A stretch of DNA of 64,000 nt from assembly GCA_942493265.1 (NCBI GenBank), contig OW818688.1, forward strand, positions 2,108,001 through 2,172,000, read 5' to 3'. Positions 17,990 through 26,639 of this stretch are shown piece after piece. Position 1 is the stretch's first letter; the number at the start of each line of letters is the position of its first letter. Both the position numbers and the translations under genes were made by a program. The stretch comes from UBA12481 sp942493265 (GTDB lineage: Bacteria > Bacteroidota > Bacteroidia > Bacteroidales > UBA12481). Below the pieces are notes generated by a model. It ran no database searches. It saw only the letters and a list, made by a program, of their open reading frames with translations, and was not told the DNA's origin.

Positions 17990-17997
17990 TATCTTTG
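17990..17997 (+). promoter_or_regulatory. -7 element ahead of the 87-residue gene
   Basis: TATCTTTG is an exact match to the Bacteroidota -7 consensus TAnnTTTG. No TTTG sits at the expected -33 distance, so the promoter may be activator dependent. Transcription would start about 90 nt before the ATG at 18093, leaving a long leader without an obvious riboswitch. Confidence 0.45.
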
Positions 17998-18092
17998 CAT
18001 TCTGCTTCAGTGCTCCCTCACCGGGAAAACGACCAGGCTGAACGCCACAGCGGTCATTTGAGGCAGATCGAAATGATTCAAATAGTTTACCC

Positions 18093-18356
18093 ATGACAAT
18101 TAACAGTTTTTCAGCTCCCGAAACGGACCGTTACGGTTTTGCCCGGAGATTCCTTGTGTGTACTGATCAGGAATTGGTTGCGGCTTTTAACCGCGAAGTC
18201 GGTAAAGAGAACTGGGTTAACGGCCGTGCCGACTACCTTTTCCACCTTCACAAGGAAATGATAGGCAGGGAACTCGACTGTTCAGCCGTCAGCAATGGAA
18301 GAAGCCTCAGCATGACCCGACGGGTTACCCTTATCGATAACAGGCTGGTAGTTTAA
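18093..18356 (+). CDS. Small protein of unknown function (87 residues)
   Basis: I do not recognise this protein. It is soluble and has no signal peptide. The sequence is mixed alpha/beta, with a conserved-looking core (FLVCTDQELVAAFNREVG, NWVNGRADYLFHLHKEM) and a C-terminal strand RRVTLIDNRLVV. It stands alone between two genes of the opposite strand. An exact -7 promoter element lies about 100 bp upstream, and base composition is like that of its neighbours, which argues for a real gene rather than a chance frame. The stop is 16 bp from the end of the convergent TonB receptor. A DNA- or RNA-binding role is possible but unsupported. Confidence 0.65.
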   Translation: MTINSFSAPETDRYGFARRFLVCTDQELVAAFNREVGKENWVNGRADYLFHLHKEMIGRELDCSAVSNGRSLSMTRRVTLIDNRLVV

Positions 18357-18372
18357 GCAGCTGTTGTATTCT

Positions 18373-20616
18373 TTATCCCGGCTTTCTTATATTAAACGGG
18401 ATTCTCAGGTTAAAGGAGATATTTCTGCCCGGATTAAAGGCACCAACTTCCTTAAGCGTTGACAGGTGATCGATATATTTTTTATCGAGCAGGTTATTTG
18501 CTTGTATACTTATGGTAATCACCTGGTTAATGATCGTGATATTTCCCCCGATACCCATATCGAGCAACGTGTACCCTGGCGTATTGGTTTCGTCGGGCGC
18601 CAACCGGTCCTGCTTAAATGCAGTGAGCGTGTTGATTGAAAAATAAGCCGTTTGCAGAAACAAGAGCTTTTCCCTCTCCGCCCTGAATTCAAACTGAAGT
18701 TTATGTGCCGGAACAAATGGGAGATAATCCCCATTCTCCTGCTTCCCAACCACTGAAGCAAAGGAAGTTACCACATGAAGCCACTCCACGGCCTTCGGGT
18801 GAATGTGTAAACCCGCCTCACCCCCGTACAGCTTCGAATTACTCTGCATATAGCGGTAAATGGGAATTCCCGGAGATATTTCTTCACCGGTTGGTGTGAT
18901 AAAAATGTAATGATTGATTTTGTTGTAAAATCCTGCCAGGTCGATAGTAAAGTGATCCTTGTGCACATGAAGGCTCACATCCGATTCGAGTGAATTTTCA
19001 GGCACCAGCGTGGGATCCCCGATTTCGAAACGCAACTCATGCTGTCCCCGCGAGGTTAATTCCGCCAGGTTGGGCGTGCGGTAACCGGCAGCCAGGTTGG
19101 CCCTGAACAATATCTCATCCGTAAGATTATAAGTGGACCCCAGCGACCCGCTGAAACTTCCGTATTTCTTATCCAGAACCGGGCGGAATGCCAGGGTATC
19201 GGTTTCCGGGCCGATCGACCGGGTGACAAGTGTTTTACGGTCATAGCGGAGGCCGGTCTGCAGACGGAGCTTCCTGAAAAAGGTGTGCTGAAGCAGTCCG
19301 AAAACCGAATGATTGCTGATCGCGGCATCCTGTAGTACAATGGTTTTCCGGTTATTCAGATTGGTGTTGTTTTGATTGAATCCTTGAAAACCAACGATAT
19401 ACTCTGAATAATGATCAGATGGCAGATAGAGTTTGGCTTCATAGGATAACGTGGCTAGCCTCATCTGGATTTCCCGGATATTCAATTCCCCGGCATGCAT
19501 CAAATCTGTATTTTGATACGCCGAGTTCAGGTCGAGCTTGAATTTGCCCAGATAAAGCTTGTTTTGCGACGACAACAGGTGAGTATTGAACTCCTGATAA
19601 AAGATTTCGTTCTTCCTGCCGCGTATGGATATTTCTTCAACAGCCTCCTCTTCAACCAATCCAAGTTTTTGATTATTATAATCATAGAATAATTTGAAGG
19701 TCCCGGTTTTATCGGTGTATCCGGCATTCGCCTTCAGCGAGATTTCATTGAAACGCGAGTTTGGAACAAATTCTCCTCCTCCCTGAAGAAAATCAGCATG
19801 GGACTTTTGTCCGGCCCGGATGCCGCCAAAGAATTTTTTCGAGGCTCCCTTGATCCCCAGATTGTTTGATACCCCTTGTGTGTTGGTGAAAAACTGAGCA
19901 TTCAGGTCCCCGGCAATGGTCCCGACCGGCGCCGGTTTTTCCTTGATAAAATTGATCACTCCGCCTATGGCATCCGAGCCATAGAGCAGTGAAGCCGGAC
20001 CTTTGATGATCTCAATATCCGCAATTCCAAATTCGTCAATGCCCAGGGGGTGATGACTGGAATATTGGTAGTTCTCAAACCGTACCCCATTATTCAGTAT
20101 CAGGATATCATTCATCGATAGTCCCCGAATCACAGGCTTCGATACTCCGCTGCCCTTGGATATCATATCCACGCCCGGCACCCGGGTAAGAACTTCTGCA
20201 AAATTCGGGGTGATTTTGATCTCTCCAGGATTCATCTTCAGTACCTCGATTTTAACGGCATTTTCATGCTGGGTAGAGTTATATCCCCCCGAAACCACCA
20301 CTTCATCCACCTCAATCGGGGACTCCTTTAGCAGGATATCCAGAACAATGCTTCCGCCGTTGAGGTCAACCGTTTCAATCCGGCTGATGCATCCTAAAAA
20401 TGAATATAGAATTTTGAGTTTCCCGTTTGGCAGATTCGTCACCTCATATTCGCCGGATTCTGAAGAGATTGTCCCCTTGTTCATCTCAGGAATGAAGATC
20501 GTGGCACCTGGCATCGGCTCATTATCCTGTCCGGTAATTCTGCCGGATATCCGGTTCTGCGTGAAGGCCATACCGGCCCATGCCAGCATGCTTAAGAGTA
20601 TAATCCGTTTTTTCAT
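18373..20616 (-). CDS. TonB-dependent outer-membrane receptor
   Basis: The start is placed at 20616 (MKKRIILLSMLAWAG; an ATG two codons upstream at 20622 is equally possible), giving about 747 residues. A signal peptide is followed by a carboxypeptidase-like regulatory domain (ISGRITGQDNEPMPGATIF, residues 20-100). The plug follows (NFAEVLTRVPGVDMISKGSG, SVLYGSDAIGGVINF-type motif near 210), and then a 22-strand-type barrel ending FNLRIPFNIRKPG, the usual terminal beta strand. The plug sequence (IDEFGIADIEIIKGPAS) resembles ZnuD/heavy-metal or siderophore receptors rather than SusC, so a metal chelate is the most likely cargo. This is inference. An upstream in-frame extension to 20712 reads through a repeat and is rejected. 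Confidence 0.9.
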   Translation of the reverse strand: MKKRIILLSMLAWAGMAFTQNRISGRITGQDNEPMPGATIFIPEMNKGTISSESGEYEVTNLPNGKLKILYSFLGCISRIETVDLNGGSIVLDILLKESPIEVDEVVVSGGYNSTQHENAVKIEVLKMNPGEIKITPNFAEVLTRVPGVDMISKGSGVSKPVIRGLSMNDILILNNGVRFENYQYSSHHPLGIDEFGIADIEIIKGPASLLYGSDAIGGVINFIKEKPAPVGTIAGDLNAQFFTNTQGVSNNLGIKGASKKFFGGIRAGQKSHADFLQGGGEFVPNSRFNEISLKANAGYTDKTGTFKLFYDYNNQKLGLVEEEAVEEISIRGRKNEIFYQEFNTHLLSSQNKLYLGKFKLDLNSAYQNTDLMHAGELNIREIQMRLATLSYEAKLYLPSDHYSEYIVGFQGFNQNNTNLNNRKTIVLQDAAISNHSVFGLLQHTFFRKLRLQTGLRYDRKTLVTRSIGPETDTLAFRPVLDKKYGSFSGSLGSTYNLTDEILFRANLAAGYRTPNLAELTSRGQHELRFEIGDPTLVPENSLESDVSLHVHKDHFTIDLAGFYNKINHYIFITPTGEEISPGIPIYRYMQSNSKLYGGEAGLHIHPKAVEWLHVVTSFASVVGKQENGDYLPFVPAHKLQFEFRAEREKLLFLQTAYFSINTLTAFKQDRLAPDETNTPGYTLLDMGIGGNITIINQVITISIQANNLLDKKYIDHLSTLKEVGAFNPGRNISFNLRIPFNIRKPG

Positions 20617-20687
20617 TCCCATCGTTAAAGCGAAGCATTTAAACGGATCAGCTCCATAAATGTTCAAATCGCCCCGGCTATCTCCCT

Positions 20688-20706
20688 TCCCTCGGAGAAG
20701 TGTCAT
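20688..20706. repeat. Single arm of the 32-nt-unit palindromic repeat
   Basis: TCCCTCGGAGAAGTGTCAT is the same 18-nt module as at 203-220 and 62898-62915, here without the hairpin. Read on the minus strand it supplies the TGA stop (20703-20705) of the membrane-protein gene that ends here. Confidence 0.8.
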
Positions 20707-22190
20707 CCGCACTTACCCTTCCAGTAATACGGCATCCCCACCAGCAAATAACTCATCCGGCCGGAAAGATCGGTGAGCTTAAGTCCGGCAGGAACAATGC
20801 GCCATTCCCGGTGAACAGATATTTTCTGAATGGAACTGAACAGGATCGGCGTGGAGGTACCATCTTCCGCCACAAAAACAATCCGATCAGGAAATAGCAC
20901 AATGCGCCCGGCATTGGTATCGTCCTTCTCCTCTTCCTCCGAATACACCAGCCAGGCTTCGGCGGAGAGGGAATCGGGCTCCTCGCCCGGACAGGGAGTA
21001 AGTGCCATGAGCCGTTTCCATTTACGGCGATGTACCAACACGGCAAAGGTTAAATACAGGAGCATGATGGGTATGATCCCGACCATCCAGGCAGTTATTC
21101 CGGAAACACCACCTCCGGGAATTTTTGAAAAGATCCACAGGGTACTGCCCAGACCAGATATTATGAAAATCAGGTTAAAATACAGGTAATGATGGCGGTA
21201 TATCCAATCCGAAAGGGAGAGATACTGAATTCCTAGCAAAACCAGGGCTAACAGAACAATTACCAGAACGATGACTAAAAATCCGTCAGGATCGGAAATT
21301 ACTTTGAAAAACGAACTGGCGATAATTGCCAGCAAAAATAGCCGGCTTGCTGCCTGCTTTATTTTCGGAAACCGGGAAACTTTCAGATTCACCGGTTCAA
21401 TCCCTCTCTTAGCCTGCCTTCTGCGGATCAACCTGCTGATAACAAAAATGATCAGTAAGAGCAGTGCTGCTATAACTATAAAAAATTCGCCGGTCACATT
21501 TCTCATGAAAACCGCCAGGAATTCCTTCCTTCCTTTAAAGATGAGGTCGTTAGCCGGTATTGGCCGGTTGATTTCCGGATAATACCGGGTGATGGCATTA
21601 TTGACGGGACTGGTGAATTGCCTGATCAGCAAAGAATCCTCGTCCACCCAGATTTTCATTCCGGTACGGATACTGTCGCCATTATGCAGAACATAGCAAA
21701 TCTGGCCATCCAGGGTATCCATTCCGAATAATTTCATTTCACCATTGCCATGCAGAATATGCCTGCCATCAATGGTGCCCGGCATCAGCAACCGGGGTAC
21801 CGTGTGGCTCGCACCCATCGAAACGCCTGTGGCTGCCGCCGTGCAGGATGCATAGTCGCCATCAGTACGTGTCCAGGATTTCATAAAGCTGTACCCATGA
21901 ATGGTTCCGGTGGAATCCCACTGGAATCCGTAAAATGAGAGCGGCTCAAACCGGGTGTGGTAACTGAACCGGAACACGCGGTTGCGCTCGAAAACGGTTT
22001 TAAAAGGCTGCACTCTGTTATTGGGCAGAACAAGTCCCTCCTGTGAGTAACTCGCTTTACCGTGATCCCGGTAGGTTTTTGCGTTTGCATACACCGAATC
22101 GATTTGGCGCAGCAGGGTTTCAACACGTGAATTCTGTGAAAAGGAAGGAAAAAAGATCAGAGAGAGGAGAAATGCAAAAATGGTTTTCAT
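20703..22190 (-). CDS. Exported protein with five C-terminal membrane helices, unknown function
   Basis: This 495-residue protein has a signal peptide (ends SFSQ, residue 19). About 215 periplasmic residues follow that resemble outer-membrane-lipoprotein-sorting/LolA-like beta folds (RFSYHTRFEPLSFYGFQWDS, ILHGNGEMKLFGMDTLDGQ). Then come membrane helices near residues 238-258, 285-300, 308-330, 340-360 and 370-392, and finally a cytoplasmic-looking domain with GRIVLFPDRIVFVAEDG. I do not recognise the family. The stop codon TGA lies inside a dispersed repeat, and the last residues (YYWKGKCG) are encoded right beside it, so the C-terminus may have been set by repeat insertion. It is upstream of the TonB receptor on the same strand. 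Confidence 0.8.
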   Translation of the reverse strand: MKTIFAFLLSLIFFPSFSQNSRVETLLRQIDSVYANAKTYRDHGKASYSQEGLVLPNNRVQPFKTVFERNRVFRFSYHTRFEPLSFYGFQWDSTGTIHGYSFMKSWTRTDGDYASCTAAATGVSMGASHTVPRLLMPGTIDGRHILHGNGEMKLFGMDTLDGQICYVLHNGDSIRTGMKIWVDEDSLLIRQFTSPVNNAITRYYPEINRPIPANDLIFKGRKEFLAVFMRNVTGEFFIVIAALLLLIIFVISRLIRRRQAKRGIEPVNLKVSRFPKIKQAASRLFLLAIIASSFFKVISDPDGFLVIVLVIVLLALVLLGIQYLSLSDWIYRHHYLYFNLIFIISGLGSTLWIFSKIPGGGVSGITAWMVGIIPIMLLYLTFAVLVHRRKWKRLMALTPCPGEEPDSLSAEAWLVYSEEEEKDDTNAGRIVLFPDRIVFVAEDGTSTPILFSSIQKISVHREWRIVPAGLKLTDLSGRMSYLLVGMPYYWKGKCG

Positions 22191-22241
22191 CGTAGGTGGT
22201 TGGATCTTCTAAAGGTAATTACATTTCAGGAAATTCTTGCC

Positions 22242-22249
22242 TACTTTTA
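22242..22249 (+). promoter_or_regulatory. Candidate -7 element of the M14 peptidase gene
   Basis: TACTTTTA at this position differs from TAnnTTTG only in its last base and has the same form as the HAD promoter at 13888. It would give a leader of roughly 20 nt before the ATG at 22276. No clear -33 TTTG is present. Confidence 0.3.
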
Positions 22250-22275
22250 GCCGGTCCAAAAAATGCGCAATTATT

Positions 22276-24048
22276 ATGAAAAGTTTCCTCATTGTCCTGT
22301 GTACCATAGCACTTATCACAGCCTCCTGTTCAGAGCCCGGTCAGAATACGACCGTACAGGAACCCCTGATGCATCTGAAATATGAGCAAAACCTGAGCTC
22401 CACCTATGCTGAGGTAATCGCGAATTACCAAAAACTCGACAGTGCCTGGCCGGAAGCCAAATTGCTGGAGTGCGGTCTTACGGATTGCGGCAAACCGCTT
22501 CACCTGTTTGTCATCAGTAGCGACGGACAGTTCGATCCGGCTAAAATACACCAGTCCGGTAAGCGTATCGTGATGATAAATAATGGAATACATTCCGGCG
22601 AACCGGAAGGTATCGAGGGGAGCATGCTGGCAGCGGATGATATCCTCCGGAATTTTAACGGCATGCGCAAGTATATCGACAATACCGTTATCTGTATTAT
22701 TCCGGTATACAGCGTGGGCGGATTGCTGTACCAGAACCATTGGCACCGCACCAACCAAACCGGTCCGGATAACCCGGGATACCGCGGCAACGCCAAAAAC
22801 CTCGACCTGAACCGCGATTTTGTCAAGCTGGAAACTGAAAATGCCCGGTCGTTCGTGAAGATTTTCAGGGAATGGGATCCGGATGTATTTTTAGATACCC
22901 ATACCACCAACGGCTCAGATCATCAGTATGTGATCACCTATCTTCCCGCCCAGCACAACAGCATGCCCGATCCGGTTGGTAATTTTTTCTCCGAAACCAT
23001 GATCCCGGCAATGTATGAGAAAATGCGCGCCACACCCTATGAGATGATCCCGTATGCCGAATGGGATGTGGTATCGCCTGAAAAAGGCATCGCGAACTAC
23101 GTCCAAACGCCCAGATATTCAACCGGATACACTCAGTTGTTCAGTACGCTTCCGCAGATGATCGAAAATCATTGCTATAAGCCGTATACCGACCGGGTGA
23201 AATCGATCTACCACTTTATCCTGGGACTGGTGGAGTTCACGCAGGAAAACGGCACACGCATCAGCGAAGCCAGGGCCGCCTCAAAGGAGAAGGTTAAAAC
23301 CCAGAAGGAGTACGCTCTGAAATATGAGATCGACAGCTCCTGCTATCGCCTGGTTGAATTCAAGGGGTACCGGCTGGGGCACGACAAGAGTCCGCTTACC
23401 GGTGAGGACCGCGAAATTTATGACTACAACCAGCCTTTCACGGTTGCTGATGTTCCGGTTTTTGATAATTACAAACCCTCGCAAACGATCACCGCTCCGG
23501 TGTATTATCTGGTTCCACAGGCCTGGACCGAAGTGATAGACCGATTGAAGATCAACAAGATAGAGATGACCCGCCTGCCAAAAGATACATCCCTCACCGT
23601 GGAGGTGTATTATATCGACAGTCTGGTTTGGGCCACCCGCGTGAATAACGCGCACCATTTTCACGACAGGTTCACCACGCGCAAGGAAATCCAGACGATC
23701 CCCTATTATGCCGGGGATTATCTGGTGCCGGTGAATCAGGATGCCAATTATTTCATTGTCAATCAGCTCGAACCGGAAGGACCGGATTCCTATTTCCGCT
23801 GGAACTTTTTTGATCCCTGCCTGGAAGATCGTGAATGGTTTTCACCGCATCCGGTTCTGGAGGACCGGATAGTGAAGTACCTGAATGAAACGCCTGCATC
23901 ACGTAAGATGCTGGATGATGCCATTGCGGCCAATCCGGCGATGGCTAAGGACCGGGCTGCGCAGATGTATTTTGTTTACACCCGCTGCGGACTGGCCAAC
24001 AAATGGCTCAATCGTTATCCGGTTGCGAGAGTGATGGGAGAGGTTTAG
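22276..24048 (+). CDS. M14-family zinc carboxypeptidase, lipoprotein
   Basis: The start is at 22276, where MKSFLIVLCTIALITASC forms a lipoprotein leader (Cys18); this gives 590 residues. The zinc site begins at NNGIHSGEPEG (His106 and Glu109), preceded by KRIVMI, with the distal His probably in FLDTHTTNGSDHQ. The substrate Arg/Asn region NAKNLDLNRDFVK fits M14 carboxypeptidases, which remove C-terminal residues from peptides. The C-terminal 200 residues (VYYLVPQAWTEVIDRLKIN onward) are a family extension of unknown role. With the nearby Tricorn protease it points to peptide scavenging. The stop is followed within 15 bp by a dispersed repeat. Confidence 0.9.
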   Translation: MKSFLIVLCTIALITASCSEPGQNTTVQEPLMHLKYEQNLSSTYAEVIANYQKLDSAWPEAKLLECGLTDCGKPLHLFVISSDGQFDPAKIHQSGKRIVMINNGIHSGEPEGIEGSMLAADDILRNFNGMRKYIDNTVICIIPVYSVGGLLYQNHWHRTNQTGPDNPGYRGNAKNLDLNRDFVKLETENARSFVKIFREWDPDVFLDTHTTNGSDHQYVITYLPAQHNSMPDPVGNFFSETMIPAMYEKMRATPYEMIPYAEWDVVSPEKGIANYVQTPRYSTGYTQLFSTLPQMIENHCYKPYTDRVKSIYHFILGLVEFTQENGTRISEARAASKEKVKTQKEYALKYEIDSSCYRLVEFKGYRLGHDKSPLTGEDREIYDYNQPFTVADVPVFDNYKPSQTITAPVYYLVPQAWTEVIDRLKINKIEMTRLPKDTSLTVEVYYIDSLVWATRVNNAHHFHDRFTTRKEIQTIPYYAGDYLVPVNQDANYFIVNQLEPEGPDSYFRWNFFDPCLEDREWFSPHPVLEDRIVKYLNETPASRKMLDDAIAANPAMAKDRAAQMYFVYTRCGLANKWLNRYPVARVMGEV

Positions 24049-24063
24049 CACTCAAAGGCATGC

Positions 24064-24113
24064 ACGGTTAGGAACGGGGTCCCGACCTGCGTCGGGATGA
24101 CACTTCTCCGAGG
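24064..24113. repeat. Half copy of the palindromic 32-nt-unit element
   Basis: GGTCCCGACCTGCGTCGGGATGACACTTCTCCGAGGG-type sequence is present: a hairpin followed by the 18-nt module ATGACACTTCTCCGAGGG (24096-24113). The sequence before it (GTTAGGAACGGGGTCCC) matches the inner part of the full copy at 62898-63032, so this is a right-hand half of the element. Confidence 0.75.
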
Positions 24114-24116
24114 GAG

Positions 24117-24790
24117 AACCCCGGAGGGGTGAAAGGATTATAGCCACGAGGTATGAATTGAAATATTAACCCCGTAGGGGTGGCATAAATACCCGGAATC
24201 TTCCTGCGCAATTATCATGTCACCCCTACGGGGTTTGGTTGGGGGTATGGAACGTTCACCGCTATAATCCTATCACCCCTCCGGGGTTGGAGCTGAACGC
24301 AGATAGGAATTTAGTAATCAATAGGCTGATTTCTTAAGTTGATGTCTATGGAGGGTAATTTCATGGCAGGGAGGATGGAAAAGTTGAGAACCCAATTTTT
24401 AACCCCGGAGGGGTGCAATGATTTTAGCCACGTGGGTTGAATTGAAATATTAACCCCGTAGGGGTGGCATAAATACCCGGAATCTTCCTGCGCAATTATC
24501 ATGTCACCCCTACGGGGTTTGGTTGGGGGTATGGAACGTTCACCGCTATAATCCTATCACCCCTCCGGGGTTGGAGCTGAACGCAGATAGGAATTAGTAA
24601 TCAATAGGCTGATTTCTTAAGTTGATGTCTATGGAGGGTAATTTCGTGGCAGGGAGGATGGAAAAGTTGAGAACCCAATTTTTAACCCCGGAGGGGTGCA
24701 ATGATTTTAGCCACGTGGGTTGAATTGAAATATTAACCCCGTAGGGGTGGCATAAATACCCGGAATCTTCCTGCGCAATTATCATATCAC
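24117..24790. repeat. Tandem array of a ~284-bp unit made of CCCCGTAGGGG palindromes
   Basis: This 730-bp gap holds a unit repeated almost exactly: copy 1 at 24165-24448, copy 2 at 24449-24731 and a partial copy 3 from 24732 to about 24790. Copies 1 and 2 differ only by one missing T and one A/G change that I can see. Each unit contains several short palindromes of the CCCCGTAGGGG or CCCCGGAGGGG type, common as dispersed repeats in Bacteroidota. Copy 3 becomes degenerate where it meets the 3' end of the GNAT gene. The apparent open frames inside the array repeat with the unit and are not genes. Confidence 0.9.
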
Positions 24791-25300
24791 TGCTACAGGG
24801 TTTATGTATTTTAGGAATACCGCTGACCCATTGCGGCCGGTTTCCTTGAAGTTGTTTTTCTCCAGAACCCTGATCGATGAAGGGTTGCTGAGGTCGGTTT
24901 CGGCCCTCACACATTTTACCTGGTCCTGATCACGGAGCCAGTTGAGCATTCCTCCAATGGTTTCTGTCATGATGCCTTTATTGCGAAAAGCCTCATCGGT
25001 GCCATAGCCGATTTCAACCTCCCCGTTTTCATCCGGTCCGCCATGAAAACAAATCCCTCCCGCGATAGCCCGGGAACTTTTCTCGATGATGATCCACATG
25101 GTCCAGAAAAAGGGATTGTTACCCGGATCTTCCAGCTGGGGCAGCAAAGTGTTGACAATCGCATCTAGGGTTGCCTCATCTGTCAACGATTCCGATGGGG
25201 ATAATCCCAGGTCCCTGGCGAGGTCATCCGGCACAGAGGCAAGTTTTTGTAACTCCAATAAAGTTAGTGGCTTGATAAGCAGCCGGTTGGTTTCGATCAT
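24782..25300 (-). CDS. GNAT-family N-acetyltransferase (RimJ/RimL-like)
   Basis: This 172-residue soluble protein starts with MIETNRLLIKPLTLLELQ, typical of RimJ/RimL-type GNATs. The acetyl-CoA region is VEIGYGTDEAFRNKGIMTETIGGMLNWL, with the pyrophosphate-binding loop at RNKGIMTE, followed by the strand-helix KCVRAETDLSNPSSIRVLEKNNF. The substrate is unknown; ribosomal proteins, small amines or antibiotics are all possible. It starts 17 bp after the DUF4143 ATPase stop on the same strand. Its last six codons (NPVAVI) and its TGA lie in a degenerate copy of the tandem repeat, so the C-terminus seems to have been rebuilt from repeat DNA. Confidence 0.9.
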   Translation of the reverse strand: MIETNRLLIKPLTLLELQKLASVPDDLARDLGLSPSESLTDEATLDAIVNTLLPQLEDPGNNPFFWTMWIIIEKSSRAIAGGICFHGGPDENGEVEIGYGTDEAFRNKGIMTETIGGMLNWLRDQDQVKCVRAETDLSNPSSIRVLEKNNFKETGRNGSAVFLKYINPVAVI

Positions 25301-25317
25301 CGGTCAATTTTTTTAAA

Positions 25318-26541
25318 CTATAAAGTCATGATTTTACCCCGGTTCATTTCGGACTCAAAAGCCCTGCAGGATAAGGATATATCCGGGTAGGCAGTGGTAA
25401 ACCGAATATATTTTTTGGGATTATAGGCGTCAAAATCGTACTTAATTTCGATAGCCTCTCCTTGATTAACAGATTGTTTCACAATGAAATCGACTTCGTT
25501 CCCCTCCGCGGTCCTCCAGAAAAAGAGGGAATCCATTCCTATCTTTTCCCTTAATCGCATAAAGGCATAGTTTTCAATGAGTTCACCTTTATCGATACGC
25601 TGGAAAATGGGATTGAACTGGTTCATCAGGATGTTCCGCAGGCCCAGATCATGAAAGTAGCATTTCGGCATTTTTACCAATTCTTTTCGGATGTTTCCGA
25701 AAAATGGTTTGATCAGCTGGATATGGAAGCATTTCTGGAGAACATAAAAGTACTTATCAATGGATGCAGCCGACAATTTCAGGGTTCCGGCCAATTCATG
25801 GCTATTCACCAAACTACCGGTCTGGTGAGCGAGAAGGAGCATCATCCGATAAAACTTTTCCGAATCGGTGATATTGGATTCAGCAATATCACGCTTCACA
25901 AATGAGAAGAGCAATTCTTTAAGTAAAAGGATTTTTTCATCATGATCCTGTGCTAACACCACTGCCGGATAACCACCGTATGTGAGATATTCACTGAAAA
26001 ATCCCTCAAGCTGTTGCAGTCGGGCCGGACGGTAATTGTCGTTCTCCCGCATGTTTTGCAGCTCCGTACTCATTTCCTGGTTTCCGGTCCTGAAGTCCAG
26101 CATCTCGTCAAAACTCAGCGTAAATAATTCAAAAAGCCGCTTTCGTCCTGCCAATGAATCTTTAAACTTACTGTCAATATAAAATGCACTACTTCCGGTG
26201 GCAATTACCTTGATCAGTCCTGAATGCTTGTCATACAGTAATTTAAGAAAATTCGAAGGATCAGATAAGTACTGTATCTCATCCAGAAGGAGGTAAATGC
26301 GCTGCTGATCCTTCCTGATGATCAGGTCAAAGATATTTTCGGGGTGCTTGTTCAGACTGGATAAAATGGATGGATCTTCCAGTGTAAAAAAATATGCCGT
26401 CTCATTTTTCTCCTTCAGGTAATCTGATATTTGATTCAGCAGGGTGGTCTTTCCGGATTGCCTGGGCCCGACAATTATCGTAAATTCCCTGTCCTCCAGA
26501 TGCCTGATCAATGAATGAAAAAGTTTTCTTTTATGAGTCAT
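25318..26541 (-). CDS. AAA-type ATPase with DUF4143 C-terminal domain
   Basis: This 407-residue protein has Walker A GPRQSGKTTLL (Lys31), Walker B YLLLDEIQYL (about residue 90), sensor-1 KVIATGSSAFY and a C-terminal DUF4143 domain. The end of that domain has the nuclease-like motif FWRTAEGNEVDFIVKQ followed by GEAIEIKYDF, recalling PD-(D/E)xK folds. These ATPases are very common in Bacteroidota and archaea in mobile or stress contexts, and their function is unproven. It is preceded by three identical operator-like boxes with exact 32-bp spacing, and by a toxin-antitoxin pair on the same strand. Base composition is more AT-rich than the metabolic genes to the left. Confidence 0.92.
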   Translation of the reverse strand: MTHKRKLFHSLIRHLEDREFTIIVGPRQSGKTTLLNQISDYLKEKNETAYFFTLEDPSILSSLNKHPENIFDLIIRKDQQRIYLLLDEIQYLSDPSNFLKLLYDKHSGLIKVIATGSSAFYIDSKFKDSLAGRKRLFELFTLSFDEMLDFRTGNQEMSTELQNMRENDNYRPARLQQLEGFFSEYLTYGGYPAVVLAQDHDEKILLLKELLFSFVKRDIAESNITDSEKFYRMMLLLAHQTGSLVNSHELAGTLKLSAASIDKYFYVLQKCFHIQLIKPFFGNIRKELVKMPKCYFHDLGLRNILMNQFNPIFQRIDKGELIENYAFMRLREKIGMDSLFFWRTAEGNEVDFIVKQSVNQGEAIEIKYDFDAYNPKKYIRFTTAYPDISLSCRAFESEMNRGKIMTL

Positions 26542-26558
26542 GACCTTTACTTTAATGT

Positions 26559-26639
26559 AAATATCCGATAATTTTCAATCAGAATGTTAAAAATATCGGA
26601 TAATTTTAAATTTATGGATCAAAAATATCGGATAATTTT
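26559..26639. promoter_or_regulatory. Three operator-like boxes phased at exactly 32 bp
   Basis: The 17-nt box AAATATCGGATAATTTT occurs at 26591-26607 and 26623-26639, and with one change (CC for CG) at 26559-26575. Box starts are 32 bp apart, close to three DNA turns, so the same helix face is offered. The 15-nt spacers differ in sequence. The array sits 18-98 bp upstream of the DUF4143 ATPase start; read on that strand, the distal box contains TATTTTTG, a match to the -7 consensus. The last box ends on the first base of the toxin's stop triplet. A cooperative repressor, or binding by the ATPase or antitoxin, is plausible. Confidence 0.7.

Noticed and set aside
20622..20712. N-terminal extension of the TonB receptor up to 20712
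   Set aside because: The extra residues are encoded by the dispersed repeat and precede a normal signal peptide start.
24311..24914. Two identical 63-residue frames in the 284-bp tandem repeat
   Set aside because: They are copies of the repeat read on the minus strand. One even extends into the GNAT gene in another frame.
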